From Candidatus Rokuibacteriota bacterium (GTDB taxonomy: Bacteria > Methylomirabilota > Methylomirabilia > Rokubacteriales > CSP1-6): DNA of 64,000 nt. Numbering within the stretch: the first letter of the stretch is position 1; each line of letters starts with the position of its first letter. The stretch covers positions 43,886 to 107,885 of the forward strand of contig QHSP01000023.1 in assembly GCA_003220495.1 (NCBI GenBank). Direction: 5' to 3'. The notes beneath the pieces are model-generated. The model was not told the DNA's origin. It made no database searches and saw only the letters and a list, made by a program, of their open reading frames with translations. Position numbers and translations under genes: made by a program. Of the stretch, positions 42,211-49,586 are shown one piece after another.

Positions 42211-42777
42211 ATGGCCCGTGCGCGCCGGCGCCGCCGGAAGACGAAGACCCGATCGGCCTCCAGAATCGTCCGTCGCGTCCCGGCCGGCGAGGCCCCGGCC
42301 AAGCGACGGCCTGCGGCGCGCCCCACTCGTACGCACGCCTCGGCCGCCGGGGCCGCGCGCACGACGCGTCGAATCCCCTTCGCGATCCCCCGGCCTTCGC
42401 GCGCCGAGACCCTTCTACTGACCCTCGCGAAAGATCTGGCCGATGTGCCGCTGGACCGTGCTCTTCGGCGAATCGCCGATGCGTTCATGCCGGGCTCCGA
42501 GCTGCCCCGCGAGGTGTTCAACGCCTGGATCAAGACCCGGCAGGAGAAGACGGCGTTGCTGGCCCTGAGCTGGGCGCGCGAGCAGGTCCGGCTGAGCCTC
42601 GAGGAGACGCTCGTTCGCTCGTCGAGAGGACGCCCGCCGCTCGGAGTGGCGCCGGCCACCCTGGCGTGGCTCCTCCTCGCCGCCTGCGAGGCGATGGCCT
42701 ACGAGCCGCCGTCCGCGGTCGCCGACCGTCTCCGCACCGTGCTCGAGCTCAGCGGTCACGCCGCGTCGAGCGGCTGA
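42211..42777 (+). CDS. Protein of unknown function with basic N-terminus
   Basis: 188 residues. The first 65 are very basic and Ala/Pro-rich (ARARRRRRKTKTRSASRIVRR), perhaps nucleic-acid binding. The remainder is helical (RAETLLLTLAKDLADVPLDR, LAWLLLAACEAMAYEPPSAV) and is reminiscent of the ligand-binding half of a TetR regulator, but no helix-turn-helix is visible, so I do not assign it. A clean GGAGGAG ribosome site lies just before the ATG at 42211, 50 bp after the macB permease. Its last 29 bp overlap the convergent DUF4149 gene. Confidence 0.65.
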   Translation: MARARRRRRKTKTRSASRIVRRVPAGEAPAKRRPAARPTRTHASAAGAARTTRRIPFAIPRPSRAETLLLTLAKDLADVPLDRALRRIADAFMPGSELPREVFNAWIKTRQEKTALLALSWAREQVRLSLEETLVRSSRGRPPLGVAPATLAWLLLAACEAMAYEPPSAVADRLRTVLELSGHAASSG

Positions 42778-43204
42778 ACGTCTCGAGCAGCAGCAGCGCC
42801 GCGCCGGCGAGCAAGGTGAGGCCGTTGAGCTGGACGGACGTGCGATGCGCGAGCGCGAACGCGCGGTCGTCGCGCACCTGCCGCGCCGATTCGGCGCGCG
42901 GCAGGATCACGATCGAGGCCCACAGCAAGAGGCAGAGCATCAGCCCGCAGAGCCCGACGCCGGCGAGCGCGCGGCCGCGCGGCCTCCGACCCGACACGGC
43001 CTGGACCGCCGAGGCGGTCGCCGCGATCGCGCAGAGGACCACGCCCCAGTCGTAGTAACGCGGCAGCACCGCGGCGACCAGCTGACCGGCGACGGTGCGG
43101 TCGATCACGCGGAAGGCGAGCGGCGCGACCGCGAACGAGAAGAACGCGCTGATCGCGAGCCAGCCGGCGATGCAGACGAGGGCGAGTGTTCGCAGGATAT
43201 CCAT
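42749..43204 (-). CDS. DUF4149-type membrane protein
   Basis: 151 residues with four predicted membrane helices (TLALVCIAGWLAISAFFSFAV, WGVVLCAIAATASAVQAV, ALAGVGLCGLMLCLLLWASI, LNGLTLLAGAALLLLETF). It contains FAVAPLAFRV near residue 28 and a loop with ARQVRDDRAFALAHRTSVQLN, as in the TMEM205/DUF4149 family. Function is unknown. It converges on the gene at 42211 with a 29 bp overlap at the 3' ends. Confidence 0.75.
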   Translation of the reverse strand: MDILRTLALVCIAGWLAISAFFSFAVAPLAFRVIDRTVAGQLVAAVLPRYYDWGVVLCAIAATASAVQAVSGRRPRGRALAGVGLCGLMLCLLLWASIVILPRAESARQVRDDRAFALAHRTSVQLNGLTLLAGAALLLLETFSRSTRRDR

Positions 43205-43214
43205 CGGGCCTCCC

Positions 43215-43370
43215 CTACCGTCGTCCAGCGGCTCGATCCAGCTGGGCGAGCGCGACAGCCGCCTCGACGGCGATCTCGGCCTGCTCGAGGTTCTGGATGA
43301 GCGTCAGCTCCGCGACCCTGACCTGAGCGCTCGCGGCGCCCAGGTTCGCCTTCGCTTCCTCGCGTTGCGG
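43215..43370 (-). pseudogene. Remnant of a TolC-family efflux protein (C-terminal end with internal deletion)
   Basis: The 156 bp between the flavin oxidoreductase stop and the DUF4149 gene read, in the frame continuing from that stop, as 51 residues plus TAG. Segments are EEAKANLGAASAQVRVAELT, QNLEQAEIAVEA and ALAQLDRAAGRR. The intact TolC homologue at 37120 has YQEAKANVEGARARVKSTEL, QNLEQAEIAVEE and ALARLDRAVGRR. The first two blocks and the last are collinear, but about 55 residues between them are missing. There is no start codon or ribosome site of its own, so it is a decayed fragment. Confidence 0.75.
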
Positions 43371-44294
43371 CTACTCGGGAGCGAGCACGCGCTCGGCGAA
43401 GAGCTCCATCATGCCGGTGGCGGGGAAATCGGCGAACCCGAGCATCAGGTCGGTGACGCCGGCCGCCGCGTACTCCGCGATGCGCGCTCGCACGGCGTCG
43501 ACGGTGCCGATCAGCGCCGTGGCGAGCAGCGCGTCGTCCGCCTCGATCCCGCGCGCCGCGCAGAACCGCCGGAGCGACTCGTCCGCCTCGGCATCGGTGA
43601 GTCCGAGGATGACGTCGAGCTCGACCGAGCGGCGGTAGTCCCACCACGGGCGTCCCACCTCCTCGAGCAGGGTCCGGAGCCGGCTCCAGCGCGCGCCGAA
43701 CGACGACGGCGTCAGGTACGAGGCCTCCCACCCCGACGCGCGGCGGGCGGCGACGCCGAGCGCCCCTGGCCCCATCGCGGCGAGCCAGACCGGAGGTCCC
43801 GGCTTCTGAATCGGCGGCGGCTCGAGCCGGGCGCCGCGGAGCGTATAGAACCGGCCGTCGTAGTCGACGGCCTCGCCGGTCCACAGCCGCTCGAGGATCT
43901 CGATCGTCTCGGCGACGAGCGCGACACGCGTCGGCGCGTCGGGATAGGGGATCGCGTGGCTCCGCCACGCGGCCGCCGTCGTCGAGTCCTCGGCGCCCAC
44001 GGCGAGCCGCAGATCGAGCCGGCCGCCGGAGAGATGATCGACGGTGACCGCGCGCTTGGCGAGCCATGACGGATGATGAGACGACGGGTCGAAGCAGTAC
44101 GTTACGGCCGGGCCGAGGCGGGCGCGCCGCGTGAGGCCGGCGAGCGCGCCGAGCATCGTCCAGCCGTCGTGGGTCCAGCCCCAGAGGCCGTCCCCGTAAG
44201 TGATGCGCGCGTACCCGAGATCGTCGGCGGCTCGCCAGGAGCGTCGGAGCGCGACGACGTCGGTCCCCCACGTCTGCACGCCGAACGAGATCAC
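43371..44294 (-). CDS. LLM-class flavin/F420-dependent oxidoreductase
   Basis: 307-residue bacterial-luciferase-like TIM barrel. FGVQTWGTDVVALRRSWRAA at the N-terminus, LGPAVTYCFDPSSHHPSWLAKRAVTVDHLSGGRLDLRL (two parts) near 65, and GRFYTLRGARLEPPPIQKPGPPVWL near 165 (two parts) are characteristic of F420-dependent members. VTDLMLGFADFPATGMMELF closes the barrel. Substrate unknown. The start is the GTG at 44294, 7 bp after a weak -10; no ribosome site is present. It is divergent from the TPR gene at 44370. Its stop is followed in frame by a TolC remnant. Confidence 0.87.
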   Translation of the reverse strand: MISFGVQTWGTDVVALRRSWRAADDLGYARITYGDGLWGWTHDGWTMLGALAGLTRRARLGPAVTYCFDPSSHHPSWLAKRAVTVDHLSGGRLDLRLAVGAEDSTTAAAWRSHAIPYPDAPTRVALVAETIEILERLWTGEAVDYDGRFYTLRGARLEPPPIQKPGPPVWLAAMGPGALGVAARRASGWEASYLTPSSFGARWSRLRTLLEEVGRPWWDYRRSVELDVILGLTDAEADESLRRFCAARGIEADDALLATALIGTVDAVRARIAEYAAAGVTDLMLGFADFPATGMMELFAERVLAPE

Positions 44295-44324
44295 GAACCG
44301 GAGGATCGCCGACGCCTCCGGGGG

Positions 44325-44338
44325 AGTCAAGATTGACG
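44325..44338. promoter_or_regulatory. Back-to-back -35 elements in a divergent promoter
   Basis: AGTCAAGATTGACG contains TTGACT on the minus strand (44330-44325, for the oxidoreductase) and TTGACG on the plus strand (44333-44338, for the TPR gene), forming the palindrome GTCAA-GA-TTGAC. It may simply be two -35 boxes or also an operator for a shared regulator. Confidence 0.45.
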
Positions 44339-44361
44339 CGCCGCGCCCCCGACGGTAGAGT
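44333..44361 (+). promoter_or_regulatory. Sigma-70-like promoter of the TatT-like gene, leaderless
   Basis: -35 TTGACG (44333-44338), 17 bp spacer, -10 TAGAGT (44356-44361). Only 8 bp separate the -10 from the ATG at 44370, so the transcript should start at or within about 2 nt of the start codon. Confidence 0.6.
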
Positions 44362-44369
44362 GCGCGGCG

Positions 44370-45107
44370 ATGCGCGTCCGCTCGCTGGTCGTCGTTGCCG
44401 TCGTTCTCGCGGCCGTCGCCGGGGCGCGGGCCCAGACCCCCGTCGAGGCGGCGCGCGCCCTGGTGGCCCGGTATCACGAGGACCTCGCGGGGCTCGACCG
44501 CGCGCGCGATCTTCTCCAGGCGGCGCTCGCCACGGATCGGAAGGTCGACACGATGGTCATGCTCTCGTACGTCCAGTTCCTCGTCGGCGACGTTCGGGCC
44601 ACCACCGCCGAGGAGAAGCTCGCCGCCTACGACCGCGGCCGCGAGATCGGCCGGCGCGCGGTCGAGCTCGCGCCGAAGAGCCACGACGCGCACCTCTGGT
44701 ACGCAATCAACACGGCGCGCTGGGGCGAGACCAAGGGCGTGCTCCGGTCGCTGTTCCTCCTGCCCACGATTCGCGAAGAGCTCGACACGTTGCTCGCGCT
44801 CGATCCGCGCTCGGTCCGCGCCCACATCCTGGCCGGCAACGTGCTCCTGGAGGTGCCGGGATTCGCGGGCGGCGATCGCGCGAAGGCCGAGGAGCACTTC
44901 AAAAAGGCGCTCGCGATCGATCCGCGCTTCACCAATGCCCGGGTCGACCTCGCGCGCGTCTACATCGCCGACGCGCGCTATGCCGAGGCTCGTCGCGAGC
45001 TGCAGCGAGTCGTCAACGAAACCAGTCCGTCGGTCGTCGCCGACTGGACCGTGAAGGACGCGCCACGCGCCAGAAAGCTTCTCGAGTCCATCAAGGACCG
45101 CACGTAG
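44370..45107 (+). CDS. Periplasmic TPR protein, TRAP-associated TatT-like
   Basis: 245 residues. Signal peptide [20 protein letters not shown], cleaved before QTPVEAAR. The rest is alpha-helical with TPR-like repeats (AAYDRGREIGRRAVELAPKS, AEEHFKKALAIDPRFTNARV, DARYAEARRELQRVV). The arrangement with HLWYAINTARWGETKG in the middle resembles the TatT family of periplasmic TPR proteins associated with TRAP transporters, but no TRAP permease is near, so the partner is unknown. It overlaps nothing; nth follows after 11 bp. Confidence 0.75.
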   Translation: MRVRSLVVVAVVLAAVAGARAQTPVEAARALVARYHEDLAGLDRARDLLQAALATDRKVDTMVMLSYVQFLVGDVRATTAEEKLAAYDRGREIGRRAVELAPKSHDAHLWYAINTARWGETKGVLRSLFLLPTIREELDTLLALDPRSVRAHILAGNVLLEVPGFAGGDRAKAEEHFKKALAIDPRFTNARVDLARVYIADARYAEARRELQRVVNETSPSVVADWTVKDAPRARKLLESIKDRT

Positions 45108-45118
45108 CGATCGGCGTC

Positions 45119-45751
45119 GTGATCCGCCGGCTCCAGCGGAATGCGCCGCGCTGGAACCCGACCGCGCTGGCGGTGCTCGCGGAGCGCGACCGCGACCCGT
45201 TCCGCGTCCTCGTGGCCTGCATCCTCTCGCTGCGCACCCAGGACACGACGACCGGGCCGGCGTCGGACCGCCTGTTCGCCGTGGCCGCGACTCCGGAGGC
45301 CATGCTGAAGCTGACGCCGCGGCGAATCGCGCGCCTGATCTATCCCGTCGGCTTCTACCGCACGAAGGCGCGGGTCATCCTCGGCATCTGCCGGGATCTC
45401 CTCGAGCGCTTTGGTGGCCGCGTGCCGGACACGATCGACGAGCTCCTCACCCTCAACGGCGTGGGGCGGAAGACGGCTAACCTCGTCGTGACGATGGGCT
45501 ACGGCAAGCCTGGAATCTGCGTCGACACGCACGTGCACCGGATCTCGAATCGGCTCGGCTACGTGAAGACCCGGAGCCCCGAAGAGACCGAGATGGCGCT
45601 CCGCGGAAAGCTCCCCCGGCGCTACTGGATCGGCTACAACGACCTCCTCGTCTCCTTCGGCCAGAACATCTGCGTCCCGATCTCCCCCCGCTGCTCCCTC
45701 TGCCCCGTCACGACCCTCTGCCCCCGAATCGGCGTCACCACCACCCGCTGA
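45119..45751 (+). CDS. nth: Endonuclease III (DNA glycosylase/AP lyase)
   Basis: 210-residue base-excision repair enzyme removing oxidised pyrimidines. The helix-hairpin-helix is LNGVGRKTANLVVTMG near residue 115, with the catalytic Lys (GRKTAN) and Asp (CVDTHVHRISNR near 140). The C-terminus binds a [4Fe-4S] cluster with Cys spacing 6-2-5 (CVPISPRCSLCPVTTLC). A GTG at 45119 is used as start, 11 bp after the TatT-like stop; other codons upstream are not standard starts. It converges on nfo, the AP endonuclease of the same pathway. Confidence 0.93.
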   Translation: MIRRLQRNAPRWNPTALAVLAERDRDPFRVLVACILSLRTQDTTTGPASDRLFAVAATPEAMLKLTPRRIARLIYPVGFYRTKARVILGICRDLLERFGGRVPDTIDELLTLNGVGRKTANLVVTMGYGKPGICVDTHVHRISNRLGYVKTRSPEETEMALRGKLPRRYWIGYNDLLVSFGQNICVPISPRCSLCPVTTLCPRIGVTTTR

Positions 45752-45903
45752 AGAAGCACGACGACGCGCGACTGGGCAACGCGAGCTCAAGCGCCGCCTG
45801 ACCGAAGCGAGGTCAACCAGCTCCGAAAGCGCGGCGGGAGAAGACGCAGATATTCGACATCCGTCGACGCGTCCGAGGCTTGCGGCTACCGAGCCCGGCC
45901 GCC
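45752..45903. other. Non-coding stretch after nth
   Basis: About 150 bp between the nth stop and the structured repeat at 45904. I see no gene, promoter or terminator in it. Confidence 0.4.
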
Positions 45904-46028
45904 AGCGCGGGGCGGACGGGGAGGGGGACAGGCGAAGTGGGACCCCCTCGTCCCGCCCGCAGCGCGAAGCGCTGCGAATCGGGCGAGCGGGTGACGCAGC
46001 CTGTCCCCCTCCCCGTCCGCCCCACGCT
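45904..46028. repeat. Structured palindromic element, copy 1, between convergent nth and nfo
   Basis: A 30 nt left arm (45904-45933) is the reverse complement of the right arm (45999-46028) at 29 of 30 positions. The 65 nt between them hold a hairpin GCAGCGC-GAA-GCGCTGC (45959-45975), a GGGAC...GTCCC hairpin (45940-45955) and CGCCC/GGGCG pairing around the first. The arms are G-rich on one strand and C-rich on the other. The right arm touches the nfo stop codon (46027-46029). The same architecture occurs at 49437-49582, with about 90% core identity and compensatory changes in stems. Confidence 0.85.
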
Positions 46029-46899
46029 AGCGACCGAGCCGACGCCGCAGCCGACGAAGCACGGCAAGGTTCCGGAGATCAGCAGCAGGCTCCGGCTCCT
46101 TAGGAGTCTCCAACACCTTGGGCACGCGAGCGAAGCGACGGTCGTTGAGCAGAAGTCGGAACGGAACAAGCCCGAGAAGCCCGCGGCCGATGTTCTCGTG
46201 ACGGTCGAGACCCGAGCCGAGCGGAGCCTTTGCGTCGTTCAGGTGAAACGCGAGCACCCGGCAGCGCCCCACGGTTGCCTCGCACTCCGCCATCGCGCGA
46301 CGGTAGCCGGCCCCGGTGCGGAGATCGTAGCCGGCGGCGAACAGATGGCACGTGTCCAGGCAAACGCCGATCCGCTCGGGCCGGGCGGCGCGCTCGAGCA
46401 AGGTGGCCAGCTCGCCGAATGTCCGGCCGATCGTGTTCCCGGCGCCGGCCGTGTTCTCGAGCGCTATCTTGACCCGATAGCCCGCGGTCCGTGCGAGCGA
46501 CTCGTCGAGCGCGGCCGTGACCCGGCCGATCCCCGCCTCGAGTCCGGCGCCCATGTGCGAGCCGGGATGGATGACCACGCATGAGAGGCCGAGTGCCTCG
46601 GCGCGCTCGAGCTCGTCCGTGAACGCGGCCACCGCCTGCGACCACAGAGCGGGGTCGGGATTGCCCAGATTGATGAGGTAGCTCGAGTGCGCGAAGACGT
46701 GCCGGATGGCGGTCGCCCGGCGAGCGGCGCCGAACGCGCGGACCTCGTCCGCCACGAGGGGCTTCGCCGCCCACTGCCGCTGGTTTTTCAGGAAGATCTG
46801 GACCGCGCCGCAGCCGACTTCGCGGCCGCGTTCGAGGGCGAGATGCAGGCCACCCGCGATCGACATGTGCGCGCCGATCTCGTCGCGACGGGGAGTCAT
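46027..46899 (-). CDS. nfo: Endonuclease IV (AP endonuclease)
   Basis: About 290-residue zinc-dependent TIM-barrel enzyme cleaving 5' to abasic sites. Motifs are EIGAHMSIAGGLHLAL at the N-terminus, QIFLKNQRQW near 35, FAHSSYLINLGNP near 70, VIHPGSHMGAG near 108, ALENTAGAGNTIG near 145, GVCLDTCHLFAAGYD near 180 and FHLNDAKAPLGSGLDRHENIG near 215: together the three-zinc site. I use the ATG at 46899; a GTG nine bases upstream would fall inside a TATCGT -10-like box. Complements Nth, which generates its substrate. Confidence 0.94.
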   Translation of the reverse strand: MTPRRDEIGAHMSIAGGLHLALERGREVGCGAVQIFLKNQRQWAAKPLVADEVRAFGAARRATAIRHVFAHSSYLINLGNPDPALWSQAVAAFTDELERAEALGLSCVVIHPGSHMGAGLEAGIGRVTAALDESLARTAGYRVKIALENTAGAGNTIGRTFGELATLLERAARPERIGVCLDTCHLFAAGYDLRTGAGYRRAMAECEATVGRCRVLAFHLNDAKAPLGSGLDRHENIGRGLLGLVPFRLLLNDRRFARVPKVLETPKEPEPAADLRNLAVLRRLRRRLGR

Positions 46900-46933
46900 G
46901 GCGGCCACGATAGCACTCTGTTATCCTGCGCCA

Positions 46934-47908
46934 ATGAAACCCTTCACGATCCCCTCGGCGTACACGACGACGTTTACCCTCGAGTACGGGGTCTCCGAAG
47001 CCGAGATGCGGCGGCTCTACGAAAACGCCAAACGAGACCAGTGGAACGCCTCACGGGACATCCCGTGGACGGACGCGTTCCCGTCCGACGGGCGCGTGAT
47101 CGCGGACGAGCTGATCGACATCTACGGGAGCCCGCTCTGGGAGAGTCTCCCGGAAGCCGACAAGGTCGCGCTGAACCGCCGCATCGCCGCCTGGCGACTG
47201 TCGGTGCTGATGCACGGAGAGCAGGGCGCGCTGCTGGCCTGCAGCCAGATGGTGGACATCGTGCAGGGCGCGGACCAGAAGTTCTTCCAGGCCACTCAGG
47301 TGCTGGACGAGGCGCGCCACAACGAGGTCCTCAGCCGCTACCTCGCCGACCGCCTCGACGGCCTCACCTATCCGATGCCGGTGAACGAGAAGGACCTCTT
47401 CGACTCGATCCTTTCGGAGAGCCGCTGGTACCTCAAGACGATCGCGCTGCAGCTCGTGGCGGAGACCTTCGCAGTCGCCCTGTTCAAGATGATGAGCGAG
47501 AGCGCACGCGATCCGGTCCTCGGCACCATCTGCAAGCGCATCCTCCAGGACGAGTCGCGCCACATGGGATTCGGGATGCTGGCGCTGCCCCGCGTCGTGA
47601 ACGAGGCGTCGGAGGCCGAGCGGCGAGAGCTCGAGGACTACACCTGCTTCGCGCTCGAGAAGACCTTGATGGGATTTTTTCCGCTCGAGGCCTATCAGGA
47701 CGTCGGCTTCAGCGGACAGCAGATCGACGAGGTCAAGCGCTATCGGCGCGAGACGGCCGCGGCCAACGACTACGCACCGTTCCGCAAGTACTTCAAGAAG
47801 GACATGCACGGCGCGATGGTGACGAACCTCGCCCGGCTGGGCCTTCTGACCGATCGCGTGCGGCCGCGCCTCGAGAAGCTCGGCGTCAGCCTGCCGGCGT
47901 CGAGCTGA
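46934..47908 (+). CDS. Ferritin-like diiron protein (R2-like ligand set)
   Basis: 324-residue helical protein. Two ExxH elements separated by about 80 residues (LDEARHNEV near 122 and QDESRHMGFG near 203), each preceded by a Glu about 30 residues earlier (GEQGALLACSQMV and LVAETFAVALF), make the four-helix diiron site of ferritin-like and AurF/R2-type oxygenases. No signal peptide. The substrate is unknown; a desaturase, N-oxygenase or oxidase role is possible. ATG at 46934, with TTATCC 7 bp before, suggests a leaderless start. Its 3' end overlaps the convergent SRPBCC gene by 23 bp. Confidence 0.8.
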   Translation: MKPFTIPSAYTTTFTLEYGVSEAEMRRLYENAKRDQWNASRDIPWTDAFPSDGRVIADELIDIYGSPLWESLPEADKVALNRRIAAWRLSVLMHGEQGALLACSQMVDIVQGADQKFFQATQVLDEARHNEVLSRYLADRLDGLTYPMPVNEKDLFDSILSESRWYLKTIALQLVAETFAVALFKMMSESARDPVLGTICKRILQDESRHMGFGMLALPRVVNEASEAERRELEDYTCFALEKTLMGFFPLEAYQDVGFSGQQIDEVKRYRRETAAANDYAPFRKYFKKDMHGAMVTNLARLGLLTDRVRPRLEKLGVSLPASS

Positions 47909-48359
47909 CCGGCGCGACCAGCTCGCCGAGCCGCCGGGTCCGATAGCGCCACATCGCCGCGATCTGCCGGCGCACGAGCAGCGCGTGCGCGGCCCGTCCG
48001 AGCGGCCCGAGCGGCAGCCGATACGTGATCCGGTCCTCCACCCAGGTCCCGCCGCGCTCCTCGAGAAAGCGGTGGCGGTGCTCCCAGCGCGCGTACGGAC
48101 CCCGCACCTGAACGTCGACGAATCGATAGGGCGGATCCCACTCGCGGATGAACGCGCGCCAGCGGAGCGGGACGCCGAGCCAGGACATCCGGAGGTCGAG
48201 CACCGCGCCCGTCGAGAGCGCGCGCGGTCCGGCGACCACCTCGAGACGGAACGACGGCGGCGTGACGAGCGTCAGGTGCTCGGCCGCGGCGAAGAACGCG
48301 AAGACGTCGGTGCGCGCCCTGGCGAGCCACACGCGCGACTCGAGGATGTAGTCGGCCAT
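47886..48359 (-). CDS. SRPBCC-fold (START/polyketide cyclase-like) protein
   Basis: 157 residues: YILESRVWLARARTDVFAFF at the N-terminus, LRWRAFIREWDPPYRFVDVQ in the middle, and WVEDRITYRLPLGPLGRAAH. This alternation of strands with a long C-terminal helix is the SRPBCC fold, which binds hydrophobic ligands. It belongs to the ligand-binding type often annotated as cell division inhibitor or SRPBCC domain protein; function unknown. ATG at 48359 lies 12 bp after a TATGAT box shared with the divergent exporter gene. Confidence 0.8.
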   Translation of the reverse strand: MADYILESRVWLARARTDVFAFFAAAEHLTLVTPPSFRLEVVAGPRALSTGAVLDLRMSWLGVPLRWRAFIREWDPPYRFVDVQVRGPYARWEHRHRFLEERGGTWVEDRITYRLPLGPLGRAAHALLVRRQIAAMWRYRTRRLGELVAPVSSTPAG

Positions 48360-48370
48360 GACGCGCGCGC

Positions 48371-48377
48371 TATCATA
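48371..48377. promoter_or_regulatory. Symmetric -10 element shared by two divergent genes
   Basis: TATCATA reads as TATCAT towards the exporter (6 bp before its GTG at 48383) and as TATGAT towards the SRPBCC gene (12 bp before its ATG at 48359). The whole divergent gap is only 23 bp. No good -35 is visible in either direction. Confidence 0.4.
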
Positions 48378-48382
48378 GGCAG

Positions 48383-49381
48383 GTGCCCGGAGCGAGTCAA
48401 ACACGCGCCTACGCGACGCTCCTTCTGAGCGTGGCGCTCTGGGGCAGTTTTCCCGCCACCGCCAAGCTCGCGCTCGTCGACTTCTCGCCGTTCTTCCTCG
48501 CCGCAGTCCGCTGCACGGCCGCCTCGTGCTTTCTCCTCGTGCTGCTGGCGCGCTCGTCGAGCGACACGATCCGAGGGCTCGGACCGGGCGCCGCCGGGGT
48601 GTTTCTCGTGCTCGGCGCGGCCGGCATCTGGGGCTCGATGCAGTTCACCTATCTCGCGATCTACAACACGACCGCGGGGAACGCGGTGATCCTCCAGGCG
48701 GCCACACCGGTGATCGTCGTGCTGATCGCGCGCTTCTACCTGGGCGAGCGGCTGCTCCGCGTCCAATGGCTCGGCGTCGCCGCCTCGGTGCTCGGCGTGC
48801 TCCTGGTCATCACCCGCGGGCCCTTCGCCGTGCTCGAGCCGGCGGAGCTGCACTCGGGCGATTTCATCACCTTGCTCTCGCTCGGGAGCTGGGCCGTCTA
48901 CACCGTCTACGGCAAGCGTGTGCTCGCCTCGTACTCTCCGCTGCTCGCGACGACGGCCGCGTACGTCCTGGGCACGATGCTGGTCCTGCCGACCGCGGCG
49001 ATCACCGCGCCGCTCTTCCCCGCCCCGCGCCTGGCGTCGCTCACGGCGTGGGCGGTCGTCTTCTATCAGGGTATTCTGGGCGCCGTCGCGCACATCTGGT
49101 GGTACGAGGCGGTGCTGGTGGTGGGGCCGAGTCAGGCCGCCATCTTCACGAACCTCCAGCCGATCATCGGCATCGTGCTGGCCCCGCTCTTACTCGGCGA
49201 GCGCATCGGCATCTGGCACGTCGTTGGCACGCTCTTCGTGCTCGCGGGCGTCGGCCTCGCGACGCGTGTGTACGCGACCCAACCACTCGACGAGCCCGAC
49301 CCAGCCGCCGAAACAAAACCAGCCCGCGAGGCAAGATCGAGCCACGACGCACGGCCTGCCGATAACGAGAACCCGACCTAG
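48383..49381 (+). CDS. EamA/DMT-superfamily exporter
   Basis: 332-residue drug/metabolite transporter with ten membrane helices in two EamA repeats, for example SVALWGSFPATAKLALVDF, GVFLVLGAAGIWGSMQFTYL, AVILQAATPVIVVLIARFYL and SQAAIFTNLQPIIGIVLAPL (each helix shown in part). A polar, Pro/Glu-rich tail of about 30 residues follows the last helix. Probably exports an amino acid, threonine-like or other small metabolite; substrate unknown. Start is GTG at 48383. A structured palindromic element begins 55 bp after the stop. Confidence 0.88.
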   Translation: MPGASQTRAYATLLLSVALWGSFPATAKLALVDFSPFFLAAVRCTAASCFLLVLLARSSSDTIRGLGPGAAGVFLVLGAAGIWGSMQFTYLAIYNTTAGNAVILQAATPVIVVLIARFYLGERLLRVQWLGVAASVLGVLLVITRGPFAVLEPAELHSGDFITLLSLGSWAVYTVYGKRVLASYSPLLATTAAYVLGTMLVLPTAAITAPLFPAPRLASLTAWAVVFYQGILGAVAHIWWYEAVLVVGPSQAAIFTNLQPIIGIVLAPLLLGERIGIWHVVGTLFVLAGVGLATRVYATQPLDEPDPAAETKPAREARSSHDARPADNENPT

Positions 49382-49436
49382 GAGCGAGGCAGAGAGCCGG
49401 ACGGGACGCTGAGAGATTCGAACACCGCGATGGGGA

Positions 49437-49582
49437 GCACCGAATGGGAGCCGGGGCGGGCGGGGGACCCGATCAGCGAAGTGGGACCCCCTCGTCCCGC
49501 CGCAGCTCGAAGAGCTGCGATCCGGGCGAGTGGGTGACGGAGCCGATCGGGTCCCCCGCCCGCCCCGGCTCCCGTTCGGTGC
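49437..49582. repeat. Structured palindromic element, copy 2, between convergent exporter and peroxiredoxin
   Basis: 38 nt arms (49437-49474 and 49545-49582) are reverse complements at 37 of 38 positions. The core between them repeats the copy at 45904: GCGAAGTGGGACCCCCTCGT, a hairpin GCAGCTC-GAA-GAGCTGC and GGGCGAGTGGGTGACGG. Compared with copy 1, the hairpin pair T-A replaces G-C at the same position, and arm substitutions are compensated on the other side. The right arm ends 4 bp before the peroxiredoxin stop codon. Confidence 0.85.
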
Positions 49583-49586
49583 GTTT

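Noticed and set aside
45813..46169. A 118-codon minus-strand frame across the structured element
   Set aside because: It runs through the inverted arms and has repeat-derived, low-complexity composition; no ribosome site or homology.
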